A stretch of 64,000 nucleotides of DNA from Streptomyces sp. YPW6 (GCF_018866325.1 NZ_CP076457.1:1364001-1428000), one strand, 5' to 3'. Shown: positions 8,312 to 17,055, counted from the first letter of the stretch. A program made the numbers and translations. The notes: a model not told the origin generated them from the letters alone.

Positions 8312-9958
8312 TCAGCCCCGGCTCCGGGACGGGTCCTTCAGACCGATCACCGCGAAGTCGAACTGACCGGTCCAGGAGGGGTGTCCGAAGGCTCCGGCGA
8401 CGTTGTCGCCGACGAGCAGCGGCTTGCGCTCCCAGAGCAGCTCGATCGCCGGGGCCTTGCGCTGGATCTCCTGGTCGAGCGCGTTCCACGCCTGCGCGGC
8501 GGCGGTCGCGTCGGGCATCGCGGCGATCTCGTCCATGCGGCGCTCCACGGCCTTGTCGCGGAACTGGGAGACGTTGCCCTGGTTGCCCTTGGCCTTGATG
8601 GTGCGGCCGTCGAAGACGAACGGCAGGAAGGTGGCGGCGGACGGGTAGTCCGGGCACCAGCCGCTGATGGCCATGTCGGGAGCGGCCGCGGTATCGCCGA
8701 TGGTGTCGTAGTAGATCGTCGTGTCGAAGCCGTCGCCCCTGCCCGCTTCGGCGAGGAGCTTCCCGGCCCTCTGCACGTCCCCGGTGGCCGGCCCGGTGTG
8801 GACCGGATCGGCGGCGCGGCCGCCGGTGAGGGACGGCGGCAGATAGGCGGTGGCGATGTCGTTGAGTGCGGGCCCGCCGTTGGCGGTGACCTGGGCCTGC
8901 TTGTCGACGGCGTACCGCATCGCCTGACGGAGCTTCGGGTCGTCGAAGGGCGCCCGGGAGGTGTTCAGCGCGAGCATGTCGGTGCAGCCGGTGCGCTCGG
9001 CGGAGAGCCGCTGCCGGACCTCCGGCCTCGGCAGGACCTTGGCGACGCTGGCGGGCTGCAGGTCGGACCATGCTACGGCGGAGGCGTCGGCGCCCGTGCT
9101 CGCGATGATCCGGTCGTCGATCTGGCCGCCCTTGAGCCCCTGGATCACCACGATGCGGTCGGGGTACGCCTTGCGCACCGGGTCGGTCGCCGCGTCCCAG
9201 TGGGGGTTGCGGCCGAGCACCAGCTTCTTGCCTCGGGCGTAGCTCTCGATGCGGTACGGCCCGGAGGAGAAGGGCCGCAGGTCGTACTGGACGCCCTTCT
9301 CCCGGGACGCGGGCACGGGCGAGAAGGTGGGCAGCGTGACCGTGGAGGAGAACTCCGCGACGGGCCTGCGCAGCGAGAAGACGATGGTCCGGTCGTCGGG
9401 GGTGCGGATCGAGTCGAGGTGCTCGCCGTCCAGTGGTCCGGTGTATCCCTCGGCGCCGGCCAGATAGCGCTGGGCGTAGTCGGGGCCGCCGGCGAGGTCC
9501 GGGGCGAAGGAGCGCTCGACGTTGTACTTGATGTCGCGGGACCGGATCGGGGTGCCGTCCTCGTAGACCAGGCCGGGCTTCAGGGTGAAGGTCCAGGTGC
9601 GGCCGCCGTCGGAGGAGCTGCCGAGGTCGGTCGCGAGATCGGGGACGACCTCGCTGCCCTTCCGGCCGGGCGCGGCCCGGAAGGTGGTCAGGGTGCGGTA
9701 GATCAGCCGGGTGCCGAAGTCCATGGTCGGCATGACCCAGTTGCGGGCCGGGTCCAGGTGGGCGAAGTCCTGGTTGGACAGCACCGTCAGGGTGCCGCCG
9801 CGCTCCGGCGTACCGCCGATGACGGTGCCGGTCGCCACACCGGGGCGGCGCGCTCGCGGGCCGCGGTCGTCACCTCCCTGCGGGGAGCAGGCGCCCAGCA
9901 GGGCCAGGGCCAGCGAGGTGCTCAGGGATACGGACAGCGCACGGCTGCGACGGGACAT
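8312..9958 (-). CDS. peptide ABC transporter substrate-binding lipoprotein (SBP_bac_5)
   Basis: A 548-residue lipoprotein and first gene of the importer operon. The ATG at 9958 is preceded by a GAGGAG ribosome site; another in-frame ATG lies only 21 bp upstream. The N-terminus is a lipoprotein signal peptide with lipobox LLGAC, so the mature protein is anchored outside the membrane by Cys. The rest matches family 5 peptide-binding proteins (LDPARNWVMPT, then TWTFTLKPGLVYEDGTPIRSRD, the usual conserved block). It probably captures collagen-derived oligopeptides. Its promoter region is shared with the divergent aminopeptidase and carries the putative GntR operator. Confidence 0.92.
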   Translation of the reverse strand: MSRRSRALSVSLSTSLALALLGACSPQGGDDRGPRARRPGVATGTVIGGTPERGGTLTVLSNQDFAHLDPARNWVMPTMDFGTRLIYRTLTTFRAAPGRKGSEVVPDLATDLGSSSDGGRTWTFTLKPGLVYEDGTPIRSRDIKYNVERSFAPDLAGGPDYAQRYLAGAEGYTGPLDGEHLDSIRTPDDRTIVFSLRRPVAEFSSTVTLPTFSPVPASREKGVQYDLRPFSSGPYRIESYARGKKLVLGRNPHWDAATDPVRKAYPDRIVVIQGLKGGQIDDRIIASTGADASAVAWSDLQPASVAKVLPRPEVRQRLSAERTGCTDMLALNTSRAPFDDPKLRQAMRYAVDKQAQVTANGGPALNDIATAYLPPSLTGGRAADPVHTGPATGDVQRAGKLLAEAGRGDGFDTTIYYDTIGDTAAAPDMAISGWCPDYPSAATFLPFVFDGRTIKAKGNQGNVSQFRDKAVERRMDEIAAMPDATAAAQAWNALDQEIQRKAPAIELLWERKPLLVGDNVAGAFGHPSWTGQFDFAVIGLKDPSRSRG

Positions 9959-10143
9959 GGGGCACTCCTCGATACGGGACATCGGTCCGGGAAGGGGCGC
10001 CGCCGGCGGCGCGCGGGCCGGCGGCGGAAGGAAGAGGAACGGTCCGGGGCGGACGTGGTGCTCCGGGCGGCGGGCGGCCCGGAGGGCGAGTGTGTGCGGA
10101 ACGCGAGGCGGACGCGGGCCGGGATGTGCTCCAGCGCCACACG

Positions 10144-10177
10144 ATGTGACCCGTAACATAGTAATGTGAAATTGCAC
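10144..10177. promoter_or_regulatory. putative GntR operator between importer operon and Xaa-Pro aminopeptidase
   Basis: The 328-bp divergent region 9959-10286 holds no gene. In it, ATGTGAC (10144-10150) and TGTGAAATTG (10165-10174) resemble the TGTGACATTG motif of the other three catabolic promoters. The AT-rich core CATAGTAATGTGAAATT stands out in otherwise very GC-rich DNA. It would let one regulator control peptide uptake and peptide cleavage together; this is inferred. Confidence 0.45.
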
Positions 10178-10286
10178 AGCCAAGGAGTCTGCCGTCCCGT
10201 TACCGAAACGTGTCCCGCAGGGCGGGCCCACCGGCCCCCGGCCCGACCGCCTTGGCACTCCCCGGCACACCCTCCGAAGGAGCCCC

Positions 10287-11747
10287 ATGACCTCCATGCC
10301 CCCGGTCCCACCGCACACGGGCAGCCACGATCTGCCGGTCCCGGACGCCCTGGACGCCTTCATGGCCACCGGCTGGGCCCCCTCCCCCCTGCCCGCCGGC
10401 ACACGGGTGCCCGGCCACACACTGCTGCCCGGCCGGCGACAGCGGCTGTCGGCGCGCTTTCCCGGCGAGCGGCTGGTCATACCCGCCGGAACGCTCAAGG
10501 TCCGCTCGAACGACACCGATCACCGCTTCCGCCCGCACAGCGCCTACGCCTGGCTGACCGGACTGACCGGCGAGGAACAGCCCGACCACGTCCTGGTCCT
10601 CGAACCGTCCGGCCCCGACGGCCACGAGGCGGTGCTCCACATCCGCCCCCGCTCCCCGCGCGACACCAGCGGGTTCTACCGCGACCGCCGCTACGGCGAG
10701 TTCTGGGTCGGCCGCCGGCCCGACCTGGACGAGACGGCGGCGCTGACCGGGCTGCGCTGCGCCCACCTGGACGAGCTGCCGGGGCTGCTCGCCGGTCCGC
10801 AGCCGCCGACCCGCCTGCTCGCCGGCGTCGACCTCCAGGTCGACGGCCTGCTGCCCGAGCGGTCCCACACCCCGACGGGGGGCGCGGAGCTGGACGCCAC
10901 TCTCGCCGAACTCCGGTTGCGCAAGGACCCGTGGGAGGTGGGTCAGCTCCAACTGGCCGTCGACCACACCACGTCGGGCTTCGAGGACGTGGTGCGCGCT
11001 CTTCCCGACGCCCTGCGCCATCCGCGCGGGGAGCGCCGGATCGAGGGCGTGTTCAACCTGCGCGCCCGGACCGAGGGCAACGGGACGGGCTACGAGACCA
11101 TCGCGGCGGCGGGTGCGCACGCCTGCGTCCTGCACTGGATCCGCAACGACGGCCCGCTGTCGCCGTCCCAACTCCTCCTGCTCGACGCGGGAGTGGAGAC
11201 CGACACCCTCTACACCGCGGACATCACCCGCACCCTCCCCCTCTCGGGCCGCTTCTCACCGGCCCAACGCGACGTCTACGAACTGGTCCTGGCCGCGCAG
11301 GAGGCCGCCATCGCCACCCTGCGGCCCGGCGCCCGCTTCCGGGACTTCCACCGGGAGGCCATGCGCGTCATCGCCGAAGGGCTGCACGCCTGGGGCGTCC
11401 TGCCGGTCACGCCCGAGGAGGCGCTCGCCGACGACAGCGGTCTGCACCGCCGCTACACCCTGTGCAGCAGCGGGCACATGCTCGGCATCGACGTGCACGA
11501 CTGCGCCCGGGCCCGCGCGGAGACCTACCTCGACGGCGTCCTGGAGGAGGGCCACGTCCTCACCGTCGAACCCGGGCTCTACCTCCAGCCCGACGACGAG
11601 ACACTGCCGCCCGAACTGCGCGGCATGGGCGTGCGCATCGAGGACGACCTCGTGATCACCGCCGACGGCGCGCAACTCCTCTCGGGGGCGCTGCCCCGTA
11701 CGGTCGGCGGCGTCGAGGAGTGGATGGCCCGCCTCCTGGACGGCTGA
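10287..11747 (+). CDS. Xaa-Pro aminopeptidase, M24 family
   Basis: A 486-residue metallopeptidase. The ATG at 10287 has a GAAGGAG ribosome site. The N-terminal half (residues 1-170) is the aminopeptidase P N-terminal domain (RSNDTDHRFRPHSAYAWLTG). The C-terminal half is the pita-bread catalytic domain with all five expected metal ligands visible: LLDAG and ADITRT (two Asp), SSGHMLGIDVH (His), TVEPGLYL (Glu) and RIEDDL (Glu). Such enzymes release an N-terminal residue preceding proline or hydroxyproline, the step needed after collagen peptides are imported. There is no signal peptide, so it works in the cytoplasm. It is transcribed divergently from the peptide importer. Confidence 0.93.
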   Translation: MTSMPPVPPHTGSHDLPVPDALDAFMATGWAPSPLPAGTRVPGHTLLPGRRQRLSARFPGERLVIPAGTLKVRSNDTDHRFRPHSAYAWLTGLTGEEQPDHVLVLEPSGPDGHEAVLHIRPRSPRDTSGFYRDRRYGEFWVGRRPDLDETAALTGLRCAHLDELPGLLAGPQPPTRLLAGVDLQVDGLLPERSHTPTGGAELDATLAELRLRKDPWEVGQLQLAVDHTTSGFEDVVRALPDALRHPRGERRIEGVFNLRARTEGNGTGYETIAAAGAHACVLHWIRNDGPLSPSQLLLLDAGVETDTLYTADITRTLPLSGRFSPAQRDVYELVLAAQEAAIATLRPGARFRDFHREAMRVIAEGLHAWGVLPVTPEEALADDSGLHRRYTLCSSGHMLGIDVHDCARARAETYLDGVLEEGHVLTVEPGLYLQPDDETLPPELRGMGVRIEDDLVITADGAQLLSGALPRTVGGVEEWMARLLDG

Positions 11748-11753
11748 CGGCGA

Positions 11754-11826
11754 GGGGCGGCGACCATGCGCGCCCCGGCGGGGGGGCGGCGACCACGCGG
11801 CGGGGCTGCGGGGGCGGCGACCATGC
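11754..11826. repeat. short direct repeats in the intergenic region
   Basis: Three copies of GGGGCGGCGACCAYGC begin at 11754, 11783 and 11811, spaced 28-29 bp, just after the aminopeptidase stop codon. They lie in the 400-bp gap 11748-12147, where I see no gene; otherwise the gap holds only very GC-rich sequence and the terminator at 12093-12141. Confidence 0.5.
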
Positions 11827-12092
11827 TGCCGCGGCGGGGCCACGCGGCCGCGGCGAGGGACGGCGGCCGTTCGGAGGTGGGCCGGGCAGCGGGGCGGGGC
11901 GCCGGTCCACGCATCCCGGGTCCGGCGCCGGCGCCCCGCAGTCAGGGGGTGACCCGGGGGTGGCGTCGCGAGCCGAGGGCCCCGGACCCCGGACCCCGGG
12001 GCCATGACGGCCTGTTCGTCGAGACCGCCGCCCCCCCTCCTCGATCCCGGCGACGGCGGAAGACCCCGGCGGATCGGGGCGGGGACGAAAGC

Positions 12093-12141
12093 GGCGCCGG
12101 CCGCACACTCGCCCGGAGCGGTCGAGTGCGGCGCCGGCGCC
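12093..12141. terminator. bidirectional terminator
   Basis: Long GC-rich hairpin between two convergent genes: GGCGCCGGCCGCAC...CTCG pairs with CGAGTGCGGCGCCGGCGCC, with one small bulge. It ends only a few bases before the stop of the 12148-12447 gene and can serve both strands. Confidence 0.6.
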
Positions 12142-12147
12142 GGCCGG

Positions 12148-12447
12148 TCACTGCTGGGCGCTGTGCAGTATCTCGGCGTGCCGCATCTCGTGGACCTCGC
12201 CGATCAGGCCGAAGAACCCGGCAGCGGCGGGATCGCCGGGCATCTCACGCGCAGCGCGCTCGGCGGCCTCCGGGGAGGCCCACAGGATCAGGTCGAGGAG
12301 CGAGCCGTCCTCGCACCGGGCGAGGTGCGCGCCGACGAAGTCGCTTCCGTACCGCTCCCGCAGGAGCGAGATCAGCGTGTCGCGGTGGGCGGCGAGTCGG
12401 TCGGGGTCGGCGCAGGCGAAACGGACGTACTCGACAGTCGTGCTCAT
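12148..12447 (-). CDS. small ABM-like (dimeric alpha/beta barrel) protein
   Basis: A 99-residue protein that looks like a ferredoxin-like dimeric alpha/beta barrel of the antibiotic-biosynthesis-monooxygenase type: EYVRFACADPDRLAAHRDTLI, then DLILWASPEAAERAAREMPG, ending HEMRHAEILHSAQQ. The reaction is unknown; many relatives are small-molecule monooxygenases or chaperone-like proteins. It is divergent from a CGNR regulator gene, with two operator palindromes between them, so it is probably that regulator's target. A 99-codon copy with a premature stop exists at 51797-52096, also next to a CGNR gene. Confidence 0.7.
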   Translation of the reverse strand: MSTTVEYVRFACADPDRLAAHRDTLISLLRERYGSDFVGAHLARCEDGSLLDLILWASPEAAERAAREMPGDPAAAGFFGLIGEVHEMRHAEILHSAQQ

Positions 12448-12470
12448 GCAAGCTCCTTCACTCGTCGTTT

Positions 12471-12533
12471 CACGGATTCAGATTGCCAAATCCGTGATGA
12501 AAGCTATCACGGATTCGCGGCAGGGAATCCGTG
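12471..12533. promoter_or_regulatory. paired CACGGATT-N10-AATCCGTG operators
   Basis: Two perfect 26-bp palindromes, each CACGGATT, 10-nt spacer, AATCCGTG, at 12471-12496 and 12508-12533. Their starts are 37 bp apart, in the 105-bp divergent region between the ABM-like gene and the CGNR gene. Two related palindromes at the same spacing sit in the same place at the second, decayed locus (51710-51773). The CGNR protein encoded at 12553 is the obvious candidate binder, making this an autoregulated divergent promoter; this is inferred. Confidence 0.7.
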
Positions 12534-12552
12534 TGTCCGGTAGGTTGGCGAC

Positions 12553-13098
12553 ATGTCCCTCAAGAACGTGCGCGCGATGCCGTGGATCGGCGAGCAGCCG
12601 GTCCTGGACCTGGCCAACACCGTCGTCGTCGGTGCCGGACCGGCGGGGGCGGACATCGACCTGCTGACCGACTCCGGGCTGCTCGCGTGCTGGCGGGAGA
12701 AGGCGTGCGACCGGGAGCTCGCCGACCTGCCCGCACAGGACCTGACGGAGCTGCGCGCCCCGGTCAGGGGGGTTCTGGACGCGGCGGCGCGGCAGGCTCC
12801 GCTGCCGGGGCCCGCCAGGGCGCGCCTCAACGCGCTGGCCGCGCGGGCCCCGGTGACCTTCCGGGTGGACGACGCCGGCCGCCTCGCGGAGGAGGAGGCC
12901 GGCGGGCCGGCCGCCGCCGCGGTCGCCCGGCAGGCGCTCGTCCTGGCCGCCGGGCCGGAGCAGGCGCGGCTGCGGTGCTGCCCGGCACCGAGCTGCGGGA
13001 TGTTCTTCCTCGCGCGCAGGCGGGACCAGGCGTGGTGCTCGATCGGCTGCGGCAACCGGGCGCGCGCCGCCCGGCGCGGCGGGCGGCGCGCGGACTGA
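12553..13098 (+). CDS. CGNR zinc-finger (ABATE domain) regulator
   Basis: A 181-residue protein. Residues 1-120 match the ABATE domain (stress-induced ligand/regulator domain; here PVLDLANTVVV and ELADLPAQDLTELR). Residues 138-175 form the CGNR zinc finger: CPAPSCGMFF, then WCSIGCGNRARAARR, with four Cys and the signature CGNR. Such proteins are presumed DNA-binding regulators that sense stress compounds. It is divergent from the small ABM-like gene, and the paired palindromes between them are its likely operators. It is intact, unlike its paralogue at 51148-51690. Confidence 0.88.
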   Translation: MSLKNVRAMPWIGEQPVLDLANTVVVGAGPAGADIDLLTDSGLLACWREKACDRELADLPAQDLTELRAPVRGVLDAAARQAPLPGPARARLNALAARAPVTFRVDDAGRLAEEEAGGPAAAAVARQALVLAAGPEQARLRCCPAPSCGMFFLARRRDQAWCSIGCGNRARAARRGGRRAD

Positions 13099-13176
13099 CG
13101 CCCCGCCCGCCGTCACGCGGACCGGCGCGCACCTCTCCCGCCGTCACGCGCCGCGCAGCTCACCGCCGACGAGGCG

Positions 13177-13209
13177 AAGGGGGGCGCGCGGCGCCGCGCG
13201 GCCCCCCTT
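13177..13209 (+). terminator. terminator hairpin after the CGNR gene
   Basis: A near-perfect 33-nt palindrome, AAGGGGGGCGCGCGG facing CCGCGCGGCCCCCCTT, 79 bp downstream of the CGNR stop codon. It is immediately followed by three tandem copies of the 9-mer GAGCCGCAC (13213-13239). Confidence 0.6.
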
Positions 13210-13362
13210 GCCGAGCCGCACGAGCCGCACGAGCCGCACGAGCCACATATGGCCCCATAGCAAGATTCATCAATGCTTTTGGCTGACTAAATGCGTGACA
13301 ACAGCGCGCAGCCCTCAGGGTGACTGCTGTCTGATCGGGATCAGATCGGGGTCGGGGCGGAC

Positions 13363-14775
13363 CTACTCGTAGACGGTGAGGTCGCCGTATGCGCGAAGCA
13401 GACCGGGCAGACCACTCGCACGCCCGCGGAGCGCGGAGTCCAGGAACGCGGTGGTGGCGTCCGCGGTGACGCGCAGCCCTTCGGAGCGTCCGACCGTGCC
13501 GACGAGGGAGGGCAGGGGCGGGAAGTAGAGGGCGGCGTCGGTGAACGAGAGGTGCCCGGTGCCGGGGATGTCGAGGCGGTAGTTCGTCTCCTCACCGCGC
13601 CCCAGGACGCGGTCGAGGTCGGGAACGTAATCGGCGTTCTCCTCCACGGAGACCGGGCTGGTGATGGCGAGGGCCGGCTGACCGAACGGCCGCACCCCCG
13701 CGTCCCGCAGGCCGCCGTCGATGTTCACGACCGCCCGGTAGCGGGAATCCCGGGCCGCGGCCAGCGCGGCCGCGCCCCCGCGGGAGTGCCCGACCGCCGC
13801 GGCCCGCCGCGTGTCCAGGCGCCCGGCCAGCGGCCCCGCGATCTCCCCCCGGTCGAGTCGTTCCAGTTGGTCGAGGACGAACCCGAAGTCGGCCGCGCGC
13901 AGGTCGACGTTGTCCTTGACGTACCGCGCCTCCTTCCGCCTGTCCTCGGTGACGGTCTCCTTGTTGCGGCTGCGGACGGGGCGGCCGTCGACGAAGGTGA
14001 GGGCCGCGTCGTACGGGTGGTCCAGAGTCGCCACAACGTAGCCGCGGCTGGCCCATTCCTGCGCCAGCACGGTGTTGGACGTACGCACTCCCGACAGCCC
14101 CGGAGAGAACACGATCACCGGGAACCGTCCGGCCCCCGGGGCGACCGGGGCGTCGAACACGGCAGCGGTGCGGGCCCGCGCCACGTCGGAGACCAGGAAG
14201 CGGGGTATGCCGAAGGAGTCGGCCAGGGCGTTCTGGACCTCCGCCGCCTCCTGCGGCGTACGGGCGCCGTTGTAGGACGGCTGCCCGTCCGCCCGGTCCG
14301 GCCGCGCCGGGTACCACAGCTGGACCGGTACGGTGCGGCGGTCGTCGGGGGCGGCGGTGAAGGTCTCCGGGCGCTCGGGGTCGGACCACTCCATCACGGT
14401 GGTGCCGACCGCGAACCGGCCGGCGGGCTCGGGGAACACCGGTGTCGGCAGCGCCCAGGCGGCCAGCGGGCCGGCGGCGATCACCGCGAGCACGGCAGCC
14501 GTGCCCGGCAGGGCCATCCACCACGACAGCCGCCGGACCGGACGCCCGGCACGCTGCCGCAGCAGCGCCACCACGACGAGAAGGAGCACGACTCCGGCGC
14601 CGGCGAGGACGGGCACCATCCGCCAGCGCGCCCCCAGGGCCAGCACCACCGCCGTCGTGGCGATCACCGCCGCGGCGGCGACGAGTGACGCGCGGCGCCT
14701 CACCCGGGCCGGAAGCCAACGGGTCAGGGCCAGTGCGGCGGCGCAGAGCACGGCCAGGATCTCCCACAGGGACAT
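13363..14775 (-). CDS. membrane-anchored alpha/beta hydrolase (PAF-acetylhydrolase-like)
   Basis: A 470-residue protein. Residues 1-115 contain four predicted membrane helices (WEILAVLCAAALALTRWL; LVAAAAVIATTAVVLALG; PVLAGAGVVLLLVVVALL; GTAAVLAVIAAGPLAAWAL). The remainder is an alpha/beta hydrolase domain, probably outside the membrane or facing one side of it, with oxyanion region VIVFSPGLSG, nucleophile elbow GHSRGG, acid NIDGG and histidine GTGHLSF. This arrangement matches platelet-activating-factor acetylhydrolase/isoform II-like esterases of actinobacteria. The substrate is unknown. The 301-bp gap before the next gene (14776-15076) holds no gene. Confidence 0.85.
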   Translation of the reverse strand: MSLWEILAVLCAAALALTRWLPARVRRRASLVAAAAVIATTAVVLALGARWRMVPVLAGAGVVLLLVVVALLRQRAGRPVRRLSWWMALPGTAAVLAVIAAGPLAAWALPTPVFPEPAGRFAVGTTVMEWSDPERPETFTAAPDDRRTVPVQLWYPARPDRADGQPSYNGARTPQEAAEVQNALADSFGIPRFLVSDVARARTAAVFDAPVAPGAGRFPVIVFSPGLSGVRTSNTVLAQEWASRGYVVATLDHPYDAALTFVDGRPVRSRNKETVTEDRRKEARYVKDNVDLRAADFGFVLDQLERLDRGEIAGPLAGRLDTRRAAAVGHSRGGAAALAAARDSRYRAVVNIDGGLRDAGVRPFGQPALAITSPVSVEENADYVPDLDRVLGRGEETNYRLDIPGTGHLSFTDAALYFPPLPSLVGTVGRSEGLRVTADATTAFLDSALRGRASGLPGLLRAYGDLTVYE

Positions 14776-15049
14776 GCGGACTCCAGTGATCTTCGGATCG
14801 GTGGATGTTCATCGTTGGCGCGGCGGCCGCCCCTGCGCGTCAACCAAGAGGCCCCGGAAGAATGCGACTTGGGGCGTACGGCGACCGGCGGGACTGCTAC
14901 CCGAGTCGCATCGGCCCCGGCGCCGGGGCCCGACCGGGACGTCCGGTTCGGCGCCCGACCGCTCCGCCGTCAGACGCACCCTCCCGCTGAGCCCCTCCAC
15001 CCCTTTCCCCGCCCTTTCCGCCCGGCCCCCGGAGGCCGTCGCACATTCC

Positions 15050-15077
15050 TAGGTCGCATGACCTATATTGAGTTCCA
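15050..15077 (+). promoter_or_regulatory. palindromic operator overlapping a likely leaderless promoter
   Basis: Perfect palindrome TAGGTC-GCAT-GACCTA at 15050-15065. A -10-like TATATT (15064-15069) follows and the ATG at 15077 comes only 8 bp later, with no Shine-Dalgarno sequence, so the message is probably leaderless. The TetR protein encoded by the second gene of this operon (16180-16770) is the likely ligand-controlled repressor. Confidence 0.55.
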
Positions 15078-16183
15078 TGAAACGACTTCCCGCAGACGAG
15101 GTACGCCTCGATCCGTCCGGCCCGGTCCTGATCACCGGCGGATACGGCACCGTCGGGTCGGAGATCGCCCGGATGGTCTCCGCCGACGCCCCGGTCCTGC
15201 TCACCGGGCGCTCCGCCGACCGCGGCCACGCCCTGGCGGCCGAACTGGGGGGCGAGGCCCGCACCTGGGACCTGGCCGGACCCGCGCCGTTCCGGGCGGC
15301 CGTCCGGGCCGTGATCAGCTCGGTGAACGACCCCGACGACCGGGTGCTGCGCGCCGCGGCGGCCGGCGGCGTCCCGTACGTGGACATCACGCGGTGGACC
15401 AGCAGGCTGCATCGTGCGGCCGCCCTGACCGTGCCGCTCCGGCCGGAGTCCCCGGTGCTGCTGTCCTCGGCCTGGATGGGCGGGGTCAGCAGTCTGGTCG
15501 CCGCAGCCCTGGCGGCGGACCTCGGTGGCGCGGAGCGGGTCGAGATCGCGGTGTGCTGGGACACGGCCGACCGCGCCGGGGCGGATTCCGTGGAGTTCAT
15601 GGACCGGCTGGGCACGAGGTTCGAGGTGGTCGAGGACGGGACCCGCCGCCTGGTGGCGCCGCTGACGGGGGCGGAGACCGTGGAGATCGGCGGTACGCCC
15701 GTACGGGTCGCCCGTATCGACACACCGGAACAGTTCACCCTTCCCCTGACGCTGGGCACCACGACCGCGGTCACCCGCCTCGGGTTCTCCTCGCCGGCCA
15801 CGACGCGCGCCCTGTTCGCCCTGCGGCGGGCGGGCTTCTTCACCTGGGGTTCGGGGGAGCGCTGGACGCCGCTGCGCCGGGCCGTGCTGTACGCACCCGG
15901 CGAGGGCGGCACGGCCCGGATGCGCGTCGACGTCTCCCACGGCGGGAAGACCCGCACCGCGACGGTCACCGATGCACGCGGCCAGCACCATATGACCGCG
16001 GCCGGCGCCGTTCTCGGGCTGCGCCGCGTCCTCGGGACGGACGGCCGGCCCGCGCCTGGCGGAGCGGTGTTCCCGGAGCAGCACCCCGCCCCCGGCCAGG
16101 CCCTCGAAGCGCTCGCGGACCTGGGCGTCGAGGTCGCCCTCGACGACCGGGAGCAGCCCAGGCCCGGAGGGGTCGCCGCGTGA
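15077..16183 (+). CDS. saccharopine dehydrogenase-like NAD(P)-binding protein
   Basis: A 368-residue protein with an N-terminal Rossmann fold. The dinucleotide motif LITGGYGTVGSEIARMV lies at residues 17-33, followed by LLTGRS and AVISSVNDPDDRVLRAA, the pattern of saccharopine dehydrogenase/homospermidine-synthase-like oxidoreductases. The C-terminal half has no recognised motif. ATG 15077 is preferred to an in-frame TTG nine bases earlier. It overlaps the downstream TetR gene by 4 bp, so the two are co-transcribed and the regulator probably controls this enzyme. Reaction and substrate are unknown. Confidence 0.8.
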   Translation: MKRLPADEVRLDPSGPVLITGGYGTVGSEIARMVSADAPVLLTGRSADRGHALAAELGGEARTWDLAGPAPFRAAVRAVISSVNDPDDRVLRAAAAGGVPYVDITRWTSRLHRAAALTVPLRPESPVLLSSAWMGGVSSLVAAALAADLGGAERVEIAVCWDTADRAGADSVEFMDRLGTRFEVVEDGTRRLVAPLTGAETVEIGGTPVRVARIDTPEQFTLPLTLGTTTAVTRLGFSSPATTRALFALRRAGFFTWGSGERWTPLRRAVLYAPGEGGTARMRVDVSHGGKTRTATVTDARGQHHMTAAGAVLGLRRVLGTDGRPAPGGAVFPEQHPAPGQALEALADLGVEVALDDREQPRPGGVAA

Positions 16184-16770
16184 GCGCCGTTCCGACCCCG
16201 AAGGGCAAGCAGCGGCGCGAAGCCCTCCTCGACGCCGCCGAACACATCCTCGCGTCGTCCGGAGGCTCCGAACTCACCCTGCGCGCGGTCGCCGACGCGG
16301 CGGGTGTGCGGCTGGGACACCTCCAGTACTACTTCCCCTCGCGCTCCGCCCTGCTGACCGCGCTTCTCTCCCGCATCCTCGACACCTCGCTGGAACGGGT
16401 CGCCCGGCTCGCCGCACCGCCGGACGGTGACGGCATCACCGCCCTGCTCGACGGGGTCCTCGCCGATCACGACGACCAGGCCCTGGTACGGCTGTTCACG
16501 GAAGTGTGGGTGATGGCCGCACACGACGGAGAGGCCGCGGAGGCCGTCCGGGACTTCTACGACCGCTACGCGGCCCATGTGACGGAACTCCTCGACCGGC
16601 AAGGCGCGGGCGCGCCCAGGGATGACGCCCGGCAGAGGGCCGAGGTGTTCGTCATGCTCATGGAAGGAGCCGCCCTGTTCCGCTCGGGCGTGGCCGGGCG
16701 GCGGAGCACCGCGACCGACGCCCGCCTGCGTCGCACCCTCCACGCCGTCCTCACGGGGGTGGACGGATGA
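16180..16770 (+). CDS. TetR family transcriptional regulator
   Basis: A 196-residue regulator. The GTG at 16180 overlaps the stop of the preceding oxidoreductase gene (GTGA). The N-terminal helix-turn-helix reads ALLDAAEHILASSG...LTLRAVADAAGVRLGHLQYYFPSRSALL, the standard TetR layout; the C-terminal ligand domain is variable. It probably represses its own operon through the TAGGTC-GCAT-GACCTA palindrome in front of the first gene. The start codon of a truncated hydrolase remnant overlaps its stop. Confidence 0.92.
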   Translation: MSAVPTPKGKQRREALLDAAEHILASSGGSELTLRAVADAAGVRLGHLQYYFPSRSALLTALLSRILDTSLERVARLAAPPDGDGITALLDGVLADHDDQALVRLFTEVWVMAAHDGEAAEAVRDFYDRYAAHVTELLDRQGAGAPRDDARQRAEVFVMLMEGAALFRSGVAGRRSTATDARLRRTLHAVLTGVDG

Positions 16771-17002
16771 GGACACGGACAGCGCAGGGCCGAGCCGGGA
16801 CAGCGGTGCTGCTGCACGGCTGGCCGGTCACCACGGCACACTGGCGGCACTTGGTCCCGGCGCTCGAAGCGGCCGGTATCGCCGCGCCTGACCACCGACG
16901 TCAACCGGGCTCGTCTTCGACCGGTCCGGCCACTACCCGGCGGAGCAGGAAGCGGCCGACGTCAACCGGGCCGTCGTCCGCTTCCTGCTCCGGCATCCAT
17001 GA
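16767..17002 (+). pseudogene. alpha/beta hydrolase remnant with large internal deletion
   Basis: Only the two ends of an alpha/beta hydrolase survive. From 16767 the frame reads TAVLLHGWPVTTAHWRHLVPALEAAGI, the HGWP oxyanion region of this fold. The core with the nucleophile elbow is missing. From about 16907, in another frame, the C-terminal end reads LVFDRSGHYPAEQEAADVNR, with the catalytic-His motif GHYP, and stops at 17002. A complete member would be about 270-300 residues; roughly 200 are gone. Its ATG overlaps the TetR stop, so it was once the third gene of that operon. Confidence 0.75.
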
Positions 17003-17055
17003 GCCTGCCGGTACTCGCCGGCCCCTGCCTCACCGGCCCCCGGGCGCGACCACCG

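Noticed and set aside
13213..13245. GAGCCGCAC repeats as a regulatory array
   Set aside because: Only three and a half 9-bp copies directly behind a terminator; no gene starts nearby, so there is no reason to assign a function.
12531..13286. A 251-codon frame overlapping the CGNR gene
   Set aside because: It is another frame of the same strand; the CGNR frame at 12553 has all zinc ligands and aligns with its paralogue.
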